From assembly GCF_900540665.1 (NCBI RefSeq), contig NZ_UQGV01000009.1:1-38985 (forward strand): a stretch of DNA of 38,985 nt. Direction: 5' to 3'. The position numbers and the translations under genes are program-made. Positions 8,622-16,565 of the stretch are shown one piece after another (position 1 is the stretch's first letter; every line of letters begins with the position of its first letter). The notes beneath the pieces are model-generated. The model ran no database searches, was not told the origin of the DNA, and saw only the letters and a program-made list of their open reading frames with translations. Source of the stretch: an uncultured Catenibacterium sp. (GTDB lineage: Bacteria > Bacillota_I > Bacilli_A > Erysipelotrichales > Coprobacillaceae).

Positions 8622-9781
8622 AAGTTATCTAAGAATAGTTTAATCTTCTCGGTCGCTATTTTTAATTCTTCTAATGAGTATGCATAAGAGACACGGATAA
8701 ATCCTTCTCCTGCATCACCAAAGGCATTACCTGGTACACAGGCTACCTTCTGATCATTTAATAATTGTTCACAGAATTCTTCAGATGTAAGTCCTGTAGA
8801 ACGGATACATGGGAATACATAGAAAGCTCCCATTGGGTTAAATGTATGAAGTCCCATATCATTAAATGTTTTTACAAGGAAGTTTCTACGTGAGAGATAA
8901 GAAGCTCTCATTTCTTCTACTTCTTTGTCACAATGTCTAAGTCCATCTAATGCACCATATTGTGCACCAGTAGGTGCTGACATGATAATATACTGATGAA
9001 TCTTACACATTGCCTTAGAGAGTACTGGGTTTGCAAGGACATAACCAAGTCTCCATCCAGTCATAGCATAAGCCTTAGAGAAACCATTGATGACAACAAT
9101 CTGATCTCTGATTTCTGGGAATGAAGCTAATGTGCAGAATGGTTCTTCATAACTTAATTCTGCATAGATTTCATCTGATATAACGATAATACCTGATTCT
9201 TTAATAATAGGTACTAGTTTTTCATAGTCTTCTCTTGTCATTGCCCCACCAGTTGGGTTTGAAGGGAAATTGATCAACATAACCTTTGTCTTTGGTGTAA
9301 TAGCTGCTTTAAGCTTTTCAGGTGTTAACTTGAATTCATCTTTTTCTTCTAGATGAATTCTTACAGGTACTCCTCCTGAAAGAATAACACTTGGTTCATA
9401 AGCAACATATCCTGGGTCTAAGATAATCATTTCATCACCTGGATTCATTAAGGCTCTTACTGCGATATCGATACCTTCTGAACCACCTACAGTCACAATG
9501 ATTTCCTTTTCAGGATCATAATGTACACCAAAACGACGATAATAATAATTACTAATTTCCTGACGTAATTCTAATAAACCTCTATTGGCTGTATAGAAAG
9601 TACGTCCTTTTTCAATTGAATAGATTGCAGCTTCTCTAATCTTCCAAGGTGTCGCAAAATCAGGTTCCCCTACACCTAATGAAATAACACCTTCCATCTG
9701 GTTCGCAAGATCAAAGAACTTACGAATACCACTTGGTTTAATAGTTTGTGCTGCAGTACTTAATTTCTTCTCATAATCCAT
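8603..9781 (-). CDS. Class I/II PLP-dependent aminotransferase
   Basis: Fold-type I aminotransferase of 392 residues, of the aspartate/aromatic/PatA-like subgroup. The pyridoxal phosphate lysine is K236 in NGFSKAYAMTGWRLGY. NFPSNPTGG and SDEIYAEL are the usual cofactor- and substrate-binding segments, and the C-terminal arginine lies in GFIRVSYA. The gene follows an Lrp/AsnC regulator with a one-base gap. That pairing is common in Firmicutes and points to control by an amino acid. The exact amino acid substrate cannot be told; aspartate, aromatic and N-acetyl-diaminopimelate transaminases share these motifs. Confidence 0.92.
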   Translation of the reverse strand: MDYEKKLSTAAQTIKPSGIRKFFDLANQMEGVISLGVGEPDFATPWKIREAAIYSIEKGRTFYTANRGLLELRQEISNYYYRRFGVHYDPEKEIIVTVGGSEGIDIAVRALMNPGDEMIILDPGYVAYEPSVILSGGVPVRIHLEEKDEFKLTPEKLKAAITPKTKVMLINFPSNPTGGAMTREDYEKLVPIIKESGIIVISDEIYAELSYEEPFCTLASFPEIRDQIVVINGFSKAYAMTGWRLGYVLANPVLSKAMCKIHQYIIMSAPTGAQYGALDGLRHCDKEVEEMRASYLSRRNFLVKTFNDMGLHTFNPMGAFYVFPCIRSTGLTSEEFCEQLLNDQKVACVPGNAFGDAGEGFIRVSYAYSLEELKIATEKIKLFLDNLKNRSH

Positions 9782-9782
9782 T

Positions 9783-10298
9783 TTATGGAGTCACCACCAG
9801 TCGCGTATTTTTACCATCTTCATCATCTACTAGGACATGTCCATCTGTCTTATATGGCTTTAACACAAATGTTGTTTTTGTTCCTGTAACACCAGGAATA
9901 CATGCCAATTTAGATGCAACAAAGTGCGCGACTTCCTGCATAGTACGACCCTTTACAATGCACATAAAATCATAATCACCAGATAATAAATACATTGTTT
10001 CAATTTCTTCGTACTTATAAATGTGTGATGCAATACGATCATAACCATATTCTCTTTCAGGAATAGCATTAATCTCAATCATCGCAGTCACAAGTTCAGT
10101 ATTTGTCTTGTCCCAGTTGACAATAGTATGGTAACCACAAATAATCTTCTCTTTTTCTAGTCTATTTAATCTTTCTACAATGCTGTCTTTAGATTCTGCT
10201 AGCGCGGCGGCTAGGTCAGAAACCTTATATCTTGCATTTTTCTGTAATAATTGAATTAAAAGACCATCACTCATAGATAAAAGTTCCTTATTATCCAA
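9783..10298 (-). CDS. Lrp/AsnC-family transcriptional regulator
   Basis: A 171-residue regulator with an N-terminal winged helix-turn-helix (about 8-60, including KVSDLAAALAESKDSIVERL) and a C-terminal RAM ligand-binding domain (about 70-150, with LLSGDYDFMCIVKGRTMQEV). The start is TTG at 10298: AAAGGAGG lies 8 bases upstream of it, and the next ATG (10274) is too far from any ribosome site. It precedes the aminotransferase gene by one base and probably senses the amino acid made or used by that enzyme. It is divergent from the lactonase gene, and an inverted repeat lies between the two promoters. Confidence 0.92.
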   Translation of the reverse strand: MDNKELLSMSDGLLIQLLQKNARYKVSDLAAALAESKDSIVERLNRLEKEKIICGYHTIVNWDKTNTELVTAMIEINAIPEREYGYDRIASHIYKYEEIETMYLLSGDYDFMCIVKGRTMQEVAHFVASKLACIPGVTGTKTTFVLKPYKTDGHVLVDDEDGKNTRLVVTP

Positions 10299-10323
10299 CC
10301 TTTTGTCCTCCTTTGACTATTTT

Positions 10324-10372
10324 ACAATTATTTTATAATATTGAAACTCATTAGTAAATAGAGAATAATTGT
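10324..10372. promoter_or_regulatory. Inverted repeat in the divergent lrp/lactonase control region
   Basis: Perfect 9-base arms ACAATTATT (10324-10332) and AATAATTGT (10364-10372) sit with starts 40 bases apart, about four helix turns. The right arm runs directly into the lactonase -10 region (TGATAAAAT, 10371-10379). The left arm abuts the likely -10 region of the Lrp gene. The position suits an Lrp-type operator that loops or wraps DNA. Confidence 0.5.
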
Positions 10373-10401
10373 GATAAAATATTTTCATATGGAGGTGTTC
10401 T

Positions 10402-11436
10402 ATGAAAACGTTTTATGTTGCAAGCTACGGTAAAGGTGACGATAAAGGAATCTATATCGTTTCTTTTAATGAAGAAACATTGGAATTAAAAAAAATACAA
10501 CAGATATTAACTCAGGATTTTCCATCATATCTGATTGCGAAGAATAAAGAACTTTATGTATCTTATAAGAATGCGAGATCTAATAATGAAGGTGGAGGAT
10601 TAGGAAGTTTTAGTATTCATAAGAATGAATTGATTCTTAATAACAATTATTCTTCTTCTGGTAGAAGTTATACACATTTATGTATTTCTGATGATAATAA
10701 GTATATCTTTGCTGCAAACTATCATGTTGGTGCAACAGCTGCTTATAAGCTAGAAAATTATCGTATTGATCATAAGATTGGGGCTGTGAGACATACTGGT
10801 ATGGGTCCTGATTTATTAAAGAGACAGACTGCACCTCATGTACATAATGTTGGTTTTACACCTGACAGACGTTTCTTATATGCTGTAGATTTAGGTGCTG
10901 ATAAGATTGTGATGTACAATTATAAAGATGGTGTTCTTAAAGAGAATACAGATTATACAGTAAATGTTGTACCTGGTTCTGGTCCTAGACATTTGATTTT
11001 CTCACAAGATGGGCGTTATGGTTATCTCATTAATGAGATTGCGAATAAGATCATGGTCTTTAAGTATAATGAGGGTCGTATGAGTTTAGTTCAGGCTATT
11101 CATTGTATTCCACGTCATTTCAAGGGATTTAATGCAGCTGCAGCCATTCATCTTACAAGAAGTGGAGAACATCTACTTGTATCTAATAGAGGTCATAATT
11201 CTATTGCGTTATATAGAGTCAATAAAGAGAATGGTAAGATTTCTTTACTTTATATGGTACATACAGGTAAAGAACCAAGAGACTTCAATATTATTGATGA
11301 TAAGTATGTTATTGTAGGGGCTCAGGAAGATAATAAGTTACAAGTTCTAACTTTTGATGAAGAGAATGAAAAGCTACTGATGACAGATTCTGAATTGGAA
11401 ATTCCTGCACCTGTATGCGTATGTGTTGAAGATTGA
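10402..11436 (+). CDS. 6-phosphogluconolactonase-like beta-propeller (lactonase family)
   Basis: The 344-residue product matches the seven-bladed propeller lactonase family (Pgl/YkgB type, COG2706). Repeated blade segments include HLCISDDNKYIFAANYHVG, APHVHNVGFTPDRRFLYAVD, GPRHLIFSQDGRYGYLINE and HLTRSGEHLLVSNRGHNSIA. E. coli and B. subtilis members hydrolyse 6-phosphogluconolactone, but many relatives have untested activity. The start follows ATGGAGGTG. It is a single gene ending in a strong terminator. It is the only intact gene in the window that stops with TGA. No other pentose-phosphate gene is nearby. Confidence 0.85.
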   Translation: MKTFYVASYGKGDDKGIYIVSFNEETLELKKIQQILTQDFPSYLIAKNKELYVSYKNARSNNEGGGLGSFSIHKNELILNNNYSSSGRSYTHLCISDDNKYIFAANYHVGATAAYKLENYRIDHKIGAVRHTGMGPDLLKRQTAPHVHNVGFTPDRRFLYAVDLGADKIVMYNYKDGVLKENTDYTVNVVPGSGPRHLIFSQDGRYGYLINEIANKIMVFKYNEGRMSLVQAIHCIPRHFKGFNAAAAIHLTRSGEHLLVSNRGHNSIALYRVNKENGKISLLYMVHTGKEPRDFNIIDDKYVIVGAQEDNKLQVLTFDEENEKLLMTDSELEIPAPVCVCVED

Positions 11437-11456
11437 GCTTAGCTCAATCTTTTTTT
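11429..11456 (+). terminator. Terminator of the lactonase gene
   Basis: Perfect stem AAGATTGAGC/GCTCAATCTT with a TTA loop, followed by seven T. The TGA stop lies inside the stem. Confidence 0.93.
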
Positions 11457-11460
11457 GTAC

Positions 11461-11652
11461 TTAAAATTCTTTATCGATCTTATTCAAGATCAAGATTCCA
11501 AATAGGATGATCAGGAAAATAGTGAAAACTTCTACTTCTTTGTCACAACAGCATATCCATTTTGTCACAAAACCAGTTAATGGTAAACCTACATAGATTG
11601 CAACAAAAAATGATGCAACAACTTCTCACATTATAATAAGTGCTTTCTTCAT
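11461..11652 (-). pseudogene. Small membrane protein gene interrupted by an in-frame TGA
   Basis: The frame from the ATG at 11652 (AGGAACT just upstream) to the TAA at 11461 has 63 sense positions but carries TGA at codon 9 (11626-11628). Read through, it gives MKKALIIM-stop-EVVASFFVAIY..., then KWICCCDKE, then VFTIFLIILFGILILNKIDK, that is, two hydrophobic helices and a basic tail. The last helix matches the small membrane protein at 4287-4496 and the fragment at 5616-5726. The rest of the frame is intact, so this is probably a recent nonsense mutation. A sequencing error cannot be excluded. Confidence 0.65.
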
Positions 11653-11793
11653 AGTTCCTACTTTCAATATACCTGAATATATCTTTCATTTTAACTATAT
11701 ATAACTCATCAAAAAAACAATATGATATACATAATTGATTCAATATTAAGTAATTTAAAAGTTTCTTGAGAATAAATATATAGGAGGTTCCCT

Positions 11794-11976
11794 ATGGAAG
11801 AATTGATGAGAAATTTATATTTATTCTTAAGAGAAGCAGAGAGAGGTGATGTATTAAGAATACATGTAACTGAGACAAATGAATGTTATGAATTCACTTA
11901 TGATGAAGTCATGGACATTGTATTCCATAATAGAATTCCAGAAAGGCTTAAAAAAGAAGTAGGTCCTACTAATTAG
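11794..11976 (+). CDS. Conserved-looking 60-residue protein of unknown function
   Basis: A 60-residue acidic protein (MEELMRNLYLFLREAERGDV...) behind an ideal TAGGAGGT site 8 bases from the ATG, with its own terminator shared with noc. It has no signal peptide, membrane helix or cysteine. Short helices and a strand-like centre (LRIHVTETNECYEFTYDEVM) suggest a small folded domain. I do not recognise the family. It converges on noc, 3 bases apart. Confidence 0.7.
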   Translation: MEELMRNLYLFLREAERGDVLRIHVTETNECYEFTYDEVMDIVFHNRIPERLKKEVGPTN

Positions 11977-11990
11977 GATCTACTTCTTTA
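11954..11990. terminator. Bidirectional terminator between the 60-residue gene and noc
   Basis: AAGAAGTAGGTCCTA and TAGGATCTACTTCTT pair almost perfectly (one G-T pair) around a short loop, with A and T runs on either side. It holds the stop codons of both genes. Confidence 0.88.
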
Positions 11991-12789
11991 CTTTTATGGT
12001 GATGATGACTTCATCATCTGTTTCATCGATATTTTCTTCTACATCAGTTCCAGCATCAGTGACCATCTTCACTGCCTGATTGATTGTATTGAGGGCGATT
12101 TTAACACTTTTAGAGAATGTACGTACACGTGGTTTTTCTTTTTTAGGTGCTAATAGTTTCGCAATTCTTTTTTCTGTTTCATCGACAGTCAAGTTATGTT
12201 CAAGAATCTCCTTCAACATATTATTTTGTTGTGCTGTATCTTCTAGTTTTAATAAAGCACGGGCATGTCTTTCAGAGATTTCTTTTTTCTTAACTGATTC
12301 CTGTACTGTCATAGGAAGTTTTAAGAGTCTAAGTTTATTGGCTACTGTAGACTGTTTTTTACCTACTTTTTCAGCTAACTGAGCTTGTGTTAAACCCTGT
12401 GTATCTAGAATCTGCTGGTAAGCTAAGGCTTCTTCTATTGCTGAAAGATTTTCTCTTTGAATATTTTCTACTAATGCCGCGTTAGCTGTCTGATTGTCAT
12501 CGAGTTCCTGAATGATACATGGCACTTCTGTAATACCTGCTAGTTTACAAGCACGGTATCTTCTTTCTCCTACAACAATCTGATATTTACCTTCATATTC
12601 TCTGACTACAATAGGCTGTAAAAGACCATTCTGCATAATAGATTCAGCGAGTTCCTGGATCTTCTCATCTTCAAAATGAGTTCTTGGCTGTTCCTTATTC
12701 GCAACAATATCATTGATATCTAAGAAACAATAAGCATCTTTAATAACGTTCTTTTTCTTTCTATAAAGGCTTCTTCTTAATTTGTCCAT
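11980..12789 (-). CDS. noc: Nucleoid occlusion protein Noc (ParB family)
   Basis: A 269-residue ParB-family CTPase that binds specific chromosomal sites and keeps the division septum off the nucleoid. The CTP-binding boxes are GERRYRA (74-80) and ENIQREN (108-114). The DNA-binding helix-turn-helix is at about 134-159, followed by ERHARALLKL. The C-terminal dimer region (KSVKIALNTINQAVKMV) resembles B. subtilis Noc. The location directly after rsmG is the usual place of noc and separates it from Spo0J, which sits with soj. The N-terminus is short and basic (MDKLRRSLYRKKKN) instead of the MKHSFSRFFGL-like amphipathic membrane helix of B. subtilis. The start overlaps rsmG by 29 bases. Confidence 0.88.
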   Translation of the reverse strand: MDKLRRSLYRKKKNVIKDAYCFLDINDIVANKEQPRTHFEDEKIQELAESIMQNGLLQPIVVREYEGKYQIVVGERRYRACKLAGITEVPCIIQELDDNQTANAALVENIQRENLSAIEEALAYQQILDTQGLTQAQLAEKVGKKQSTVANKLRLLKLPMTVQESVKKKEISERHARALLKLEDTAQQNNMLKEILEHNLTVDETEKRIAKLLAPKKEKPRVRTFSKSVKIALNTINQAVKMVTDAGTDVEENIDETDDEVIITIKVKK

Positions 12790-13465
12790 AGTTTCTTGGG
12801 TACTTTGCAGGTGTTGATTTCACTTTCTTGATCACGATGTTATGACGATGATCATTCTGATCACTTAAAGTAAAAGTAAAATCATCCATCACTTCTCCTC
12901 CAAGTACCTTTATGCCTCCCTTCGCTTCTTTTAATTCTTCAGGGGCTTTGAGTCCTTTTAATGAAAGGAAATAACCATCTTTCTTCACTAATGGGAGACA
13001 AAGTTCATCTAAGATATTTAATCTTGCAACTGCACGTGCCATGACAATATCAAATGATTCACGATGATCTTTACAGAAATCTTCAGCACGTGATGCAACT
13101 GCTTGAATATGATCTAATTCTAATTCTTTAAATAAATGATTCAAGAATGTAATTCTCTTATTCAAAGAATCTACAATAGTGACATTTAATTCTGGATAAA
13201 CGATTTTAAGTGGAACTGAAGGGAATCCAGCACCTGCACCTACATCACAGATTGTTTGATTAGAGAATGGGAAATCAAACGCAATTGTAAGAGAATCATA
13301 GAAGTGTTTTAAATAAACACCTTCACGATCTGTAATAGCGGTTAAGTTCATCTTCTCATTCCATTCTACAAGTATTTCATAATACTTTTCAAACTGTTCA
13401 ATCTGTTTCTCTGAAAGCACAATGCCTTTTTCTTCTAAGCTCACAATAAATTCTTGTTGTGTCAT
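12761..13465 (-). CDS. rsmG: 16S rRNA m7G527 methyltransferase
   Basis: RsmG (GidB) methylates G527 of 16S rRNA using S-adenosylmethionine. The 234-residue protein carries the SAM-binding motif CDVGAGAGFPSVPLKI, followed by VDSLNKRITFLNHL, VASRAEDF and ARAVARLNIL, and ends with the typical basic tail YPRNYGQIKKKPL. GGAGATTAAT before the ATG lies at the end of mnmG, with one base between the genes. Order mnmG-rsmG-noc matches the B. subtilis origin-side cluster. Loss of this gene gives low-level streptomycin resistance in other bacteria. Confidence 0.97.
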   Translation of the reverse strand: MTQQEFIVSLEEKGIVLSEKQIEQFEKYYEILVEWNEKMNLTAITDREGVYLKHFYDSLTIAFDFPFSNQTICDVGAGAGFPSVPLKIVYPELNVTIVDSLNKRITFLNHLFKELELDHIQAVASRAEDFCKDHRESFDIVMARAVARLNILDELCLPLVKKDGYFLSLKGLKAPEELKEAKGGIKVLGGEVMDDFTFTLSDQNDHRHNIVIKKVKSTPAKYPRNYGQIKKKPL

Positions 13466-13466
13466 A

Positions 13467-15326
13467 TTAATCTCCGTATTGTGTTTTTAAGTGAATAAGT
13501 AAAACAGAAATATCTGCAGGATTAATACCAGAAATACGTGTTGCCTGACCAATAGTTACAGGTCTGACCTTCTTTAGTTTCTGTCTTGCTTCTAATGATA
13601 AGTTTAATACATCATCATAGTCTAAGTCAGCAGGAATCTGCTTTTCTTCCATATTCTTTACTTTTTCTACTTGTCTTAATGTTTTTTCAATATATCCCTT
13701 ATATTTAATAAGAATAGTAACTCTTCTCATTTCTTCTTCAGTTAAATCAACATGTTCAATATAAGGTAATAAGTCTTCATAGACTAATTCTGGTCTTTGA
13801 AGAATGGCACGGGCAGTTACACCTTCTTTTAAACGTGTTGAACCCTTCTCTTCTAAGAGGTCATTGATTTCACTCTTAGGTGAGAAATGAATGGTATCTA
13901 GACGTTCTATTTCAGCATGGATACGATTCATTTTATCTAGATAAAGTGAATAGACTTCATCATTTACAAGACCTGCATCATGGCCATATTTTCTTAATCT
14001 TTCATCCGCATTATCATGTCTTAATAATAATCTATATTCAGCACGACTTGTTAACATACGATATGGTTCTTTAGTACCTTTAGTCACTAAGTCATCAATC
14101 AATACACCAATATAAGCTTCATCACGTTTCAAGATTAAAGGTTTATCACCTTTTACTTTCTTAGAGGCATTAATACCTGCAATAAGTCCCTGTCCTGCTG
14201 CTTCTTCATAACCTGAAGTCCCATTGATCTGACCTGCAGTAAAGAGATTCTTTAAGACCTTTGTTTCTAGACTAGGCCATAACTGTAATGGATCAATCGC
14301 ATCATATTCAATCGCATAGGCATATTTTAAAATAGTACAGTTTTCAAGACCTGGTAATGAATGCACCATTTTTTCCTGAATATCATGAGGCATAGATGTA
14401 GAGAATCCCTGTACATAAATGGTATTCATTTCCTTAGATTCTGGTTCTAAGAAGATCTGATGTCTTTCCTTATCTGCAAACTTAACAACCTTATCTTCAA
14501 TAGAAGGGCAGTAACGTGGTCCAATACCTTTAATAAGCCCTGAGAACATCGCACACTTATCTAGATTATCTCTAATCAGCTTATGTGTTTCTTCTGTTGT
14601 ATATGTTAAGTAACATACAGTCTGATCTTCTACTGGTGTGAAATGGGTTGTTTCATATGAGAATGAAAGTTTCGCATCTGTACCAGGCTGTACTGTTGTT
14701 TTTGAATAATCAATAGAATTAATTTCTACACGAGGTGGTGTACCTGTCTTCAATCTCTGGATTCTAAATCCATAATCCTTTAACTTACTTGATAAATATA
14801 AGCTTTCCTTCTGTTTGTCTGGTCCACTAGGAGTCTTAGAATGACCAACAAGGATTTCAGCCTTTAAATAAGTTCCTGTAGTAAGAATTGTCGTATGAGA
14901 TTCATAACGTGTCCCATCTGCAAGAATAACACCCTTACACTCATCACCTTCTACAATCAAATCCTCTACCATGGCTTCTACAATATCAAGATTTTCCTGT
15001 TCCTTTAATACTTTCTGCATATAGCGTGGATAAGCTTTCTTATCTGCCTGTGCACGAAGAGACTGAACACCTGGACCTTTCGCAGTATTCAACATCTTCA
15101 TCTGAAGGTAAGTCGCATCTGTAGTTTTACCCATCTGTCCCCCAAGTGCATCTATTTCTCTTACAATAATGCCCTTTGCAGGTCCTCCGATGGATGTATT
15201 ACAAGGCATGCTTCCTGCATTAGAGAAGTTGCTTGTAATAAGTAATGTTTTATTTCCTGTTCTTGCACCAGCAAGACATGCTTCAATACCTGCATGGCCA
15301 GCACCTACAACTATAATATCGTACAC
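13467..15326 (-). CDS. mnmG: tRNA uridine-34 carboxymethylaminomethyl-modification enzyme, FAD subunit
   Basis: MnmG (GidA) works with the GTPase MnmE to build the (carboxymethyl)aminomethyl group on wobble uridine 34. The 619-residue protein has the N-terminal FAD site VVGAGHAGIEAC, the signature CNTSIGGPAKG, GQINGTSGYEEAAGQGL in the centre, and the helical C-terminal domain that contacts tRNA and MnmE. The start is GTG at 15326, behind AAAGGAAGG. The first gene of a leftward operon with rsmG and noc. In many bacteria mnmE precedes it; here the neighbour is an unrelated divergent gene, so mnmE must lie elsewhere. Confidence 0.97.
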   Translation of the reverse strand: MYDIIVVGAGHAGIEACLAGARTGNKTLLITSNFSNAGSMPCNTSIGGPAKGIIVREIDALGGQMGKTTDATYLQMKMLNTAKGPGVQSLRAQADKKAYPRYMQKVLKEQENLDIVEAMVEDLIVEGDECKGVILADGTRYESHTTILTTGTYLKAEILVGHSKTPSGPDKQKESLYLSSKLKDYGFRIQRLKTGTPPRVEINSIDYSKTTVQPGTDAKLSFSYETTHFTPVEDQTVCYLTYTTEETHKLIRDNLDKCAMFSGLIKGIGPRYCPSIEDKVVKFADKERHQIFLEPESKEMNTIYVQGFSTSMPHDIQEKMVHSLPGLENCTILKYAYAIEYDAIDPLQLWPSLETKVLKNLFTAGQINGTSGYEEAAGQGLIAGINASKKVKGDKPLILKRDEAYIGVLIDDLVTKGTKEPYRMLTSRAEYRLLLRHDNADERLRKYGHDAGLVNDEVYSLYLDKMNRIHAEIERLDTIHFSPKSEINDLLEEKGSTRLKEGVTARAILQRPELVYEDLLPYIEHVDLTEEEMRRVTILIKYKGYIEKTLRQVEKVKNMEEKQIPADLDYDDVLNLSLEARQKLKKVRPVTIGQATRISGINPADISVLLIHLKTQYGD

Positions 15327-15389
15327 TATAAACGACCTTCCTTTCTTATTTAATACGTGTCTATATTAACACATCAATTCGCGTTTGTC

Positions 15390-15398
15390 ATTATACCA
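15390..15398 (-). promoter_or_regulatory. Extended -10 promoter of mnmG-rsmG-noc
   Basis: On the minus strand TGGTATAAT forms an extended -10 element about 65 bases upstream of the mnmG GTG. No good -35 match is seen. The divergent CoA-binding gene has a similar TGATATAAT element on the plus strand at about 15447-15455. Confidence 0.5.
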
Positions 15399-15471
15399 CA
15401 AATGCATTATTATGGTGTAAAATTCAATCAAAAATGTTGGTGGTATGATATAATAAAAACGGTGATGAACG

Positions 15472-15852
15472 ATGAAAGAAAGAGATATTTTAAAGATCTA
15501 TAATAATTATTGTGTCATTGGGATGAGTCCTGATCCTAAAAAGTACAGTTATCAAATTTATCAGTGCTTAAAGAGTGCAGGGAAACATGTGTATGGTATA
15601 TCTCCTAAGTATGACACAATAGACAATGACAAGATGTATACATCTCTGATGGATATAGAGTATCCTGTAGATGTTGTTGTTTTTGTCGTTAATAAGACAA
15701 TTGGTATGACTTATATAAGAGAGATGAGAGAACTTGGTATTAAGTATGCCTGGATGCAGCCAGGCACTTACGATGAAGATTTACTTCATGCTTTTCATGA
15801 TCAGGGAATAGAAACAATCGAGAATTGTGTATTACAGGTCATGAATAGTTAA
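15472..15852 (+). CDS. CoA-binding domain protein (YccU-like)
   Basis: A 126-residue stand-alone CoA-binding Rossmann domain. The N-terminal YCVIGMSPDPKKYSYQIYQCL is the nucleotide-binding loop region of this family, with later segments DVVVFVVNKT and YAWMQPGTYDEDLL. Homologues (YccU type) have no settled function. It overlaps the convergent gene at 15832 by 21 bases. A TGATATAAT element lies about 20 bases before the start. The usual family tail 'ENCVL' with the cysteine is present. Confidence 0.85.
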   Translation: MKERDILKIYNNYCVIGMSPDPKKYSYQIYQCLKSAGKHVYGISPKYDTIDNDKMYTSLMDIEYPVDVVVFVVNKTIGMTYIREMRELGIKYAWMQPGTYDEDLLHAFHDQGIETIENCVLQVMNS

Positions 15853-16461
15853 ATCAAATATAGATTCATGTAATGGGAAGGTGATATCGACTTGGATATC
15901 ATCTTTTTTAGTCTCTTTAAGATCTACTGTACCTAATGTTTCCTTTCTATCTGAGATGACTTGATAGCCAAGATCATATTGTTGGGATAGAGAAAAACCA
16001 ATAGAACTCATGATTACAGGATCACCCTGTAATTGAATCATTTTGTCTGTCTGTAATCTAAAGAAGTTCTGATAAGGAATCTGATCTATGCCAGTTTCCA
16101 ATGCCTGTTCAACAGCCATAAAGAAATAAGAAGAGAACTTCCCATAAGGGAATCCTACAACATAAGGTGTGCCATACTTCTCTTTTAATAATTCTGCAAT
16201 CTTTAATCCTTTCACTGATACTACAATATTCACATCTGCATAACCGGCCATATCAAGGGATGTATCATGATATAAGAACGTTGTAAGTACATTGTATTTC
16301 TGTTCAGTAAAGTAATCCTTTAATATTTCATAGACTTCTTCATCAAATAAATCTGGTGTTAAGCCTAATAGATTAATAGAAGTCACAGGCATCTGTAAGT
16401 TATATGAGATATCTGGTAGTTCTTCTACTAATGTGCATAATTCTTCTTCTGTATAATTCAT
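15832..16461 (-). CDS. Stand-alone nitrogenase-component-1-like domain protein
   Basis: The 209-residue product resembles part of the oxidoreductase/nitrogenase component 1 family (COG2710). SINLLGLTPDLF, then a Rossmann-like stretch, ADVNIVVSVKGLKIAELLKE and YGTPYVVGFPYGK match the pattern of its middle domain. The later GDPVIMSSIGFSLSQQY fits the start of the next domain. Nitrogenase-like subunits are about 400-500 residues with metal-cluster cysteines; here only one cysteine (C9) is present and the N-terminal domain is missing. The gene nevertheless has a good GAGGT site and TGATATAAT upstream, so it looks like a complete short gene. The family call is by pattern recall and the role is unknown. 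Confidence 0.6.
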   Translation of the reverse strand: MNYTEEELCTLVEELPDISYNLQMPVTSINLLGLTPDLFDEEVYEILKDYFTEQKYNVLTTFLYHDTSLDMAGYADVNIVVSVKGLKIAELLKEKYGTPYVVGFPYGKFSSYFFMAVEQALETGIDQIPYQNFFRLQTDKMIQLQGDPVIMSSIGFSLSQQYDLGYQVISDRKETLGTVDLKETKKDDIQVDITFPLHESIFDLTIHDL

Positions 16462-16498
16462 ATATGTACCTCATTTTTTATTCATTATATCATATTTT

Positions 16499-16550
16499 TT
16501 AGTTTGCACGAACTAACCCTAAGAGTATAATATGGTTAGATAACACTAAC
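16499..16550 (+). promoter_or_regulatory. Promoter and two palindromes before the ABC exporter operon
   Basis: TTGCAC (16504-16509) and TATAAT (16526-16531) are 16 bases apart. The -35 box lies inside the palindrome TTAGTTTGCACGAACTAA (16499-16516). A second dyad GTTAGATAACACTAAC (16535-16550) covers the likely transcription start. Both have TTAG/CTAA-type arms, as expected for sites of one dimeric repressor such as a TetR-family protein, though no such gene is in the window. Confidence 0.65.
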
Positions 16551-16565
16551 ATAGGAGGAGATGTT

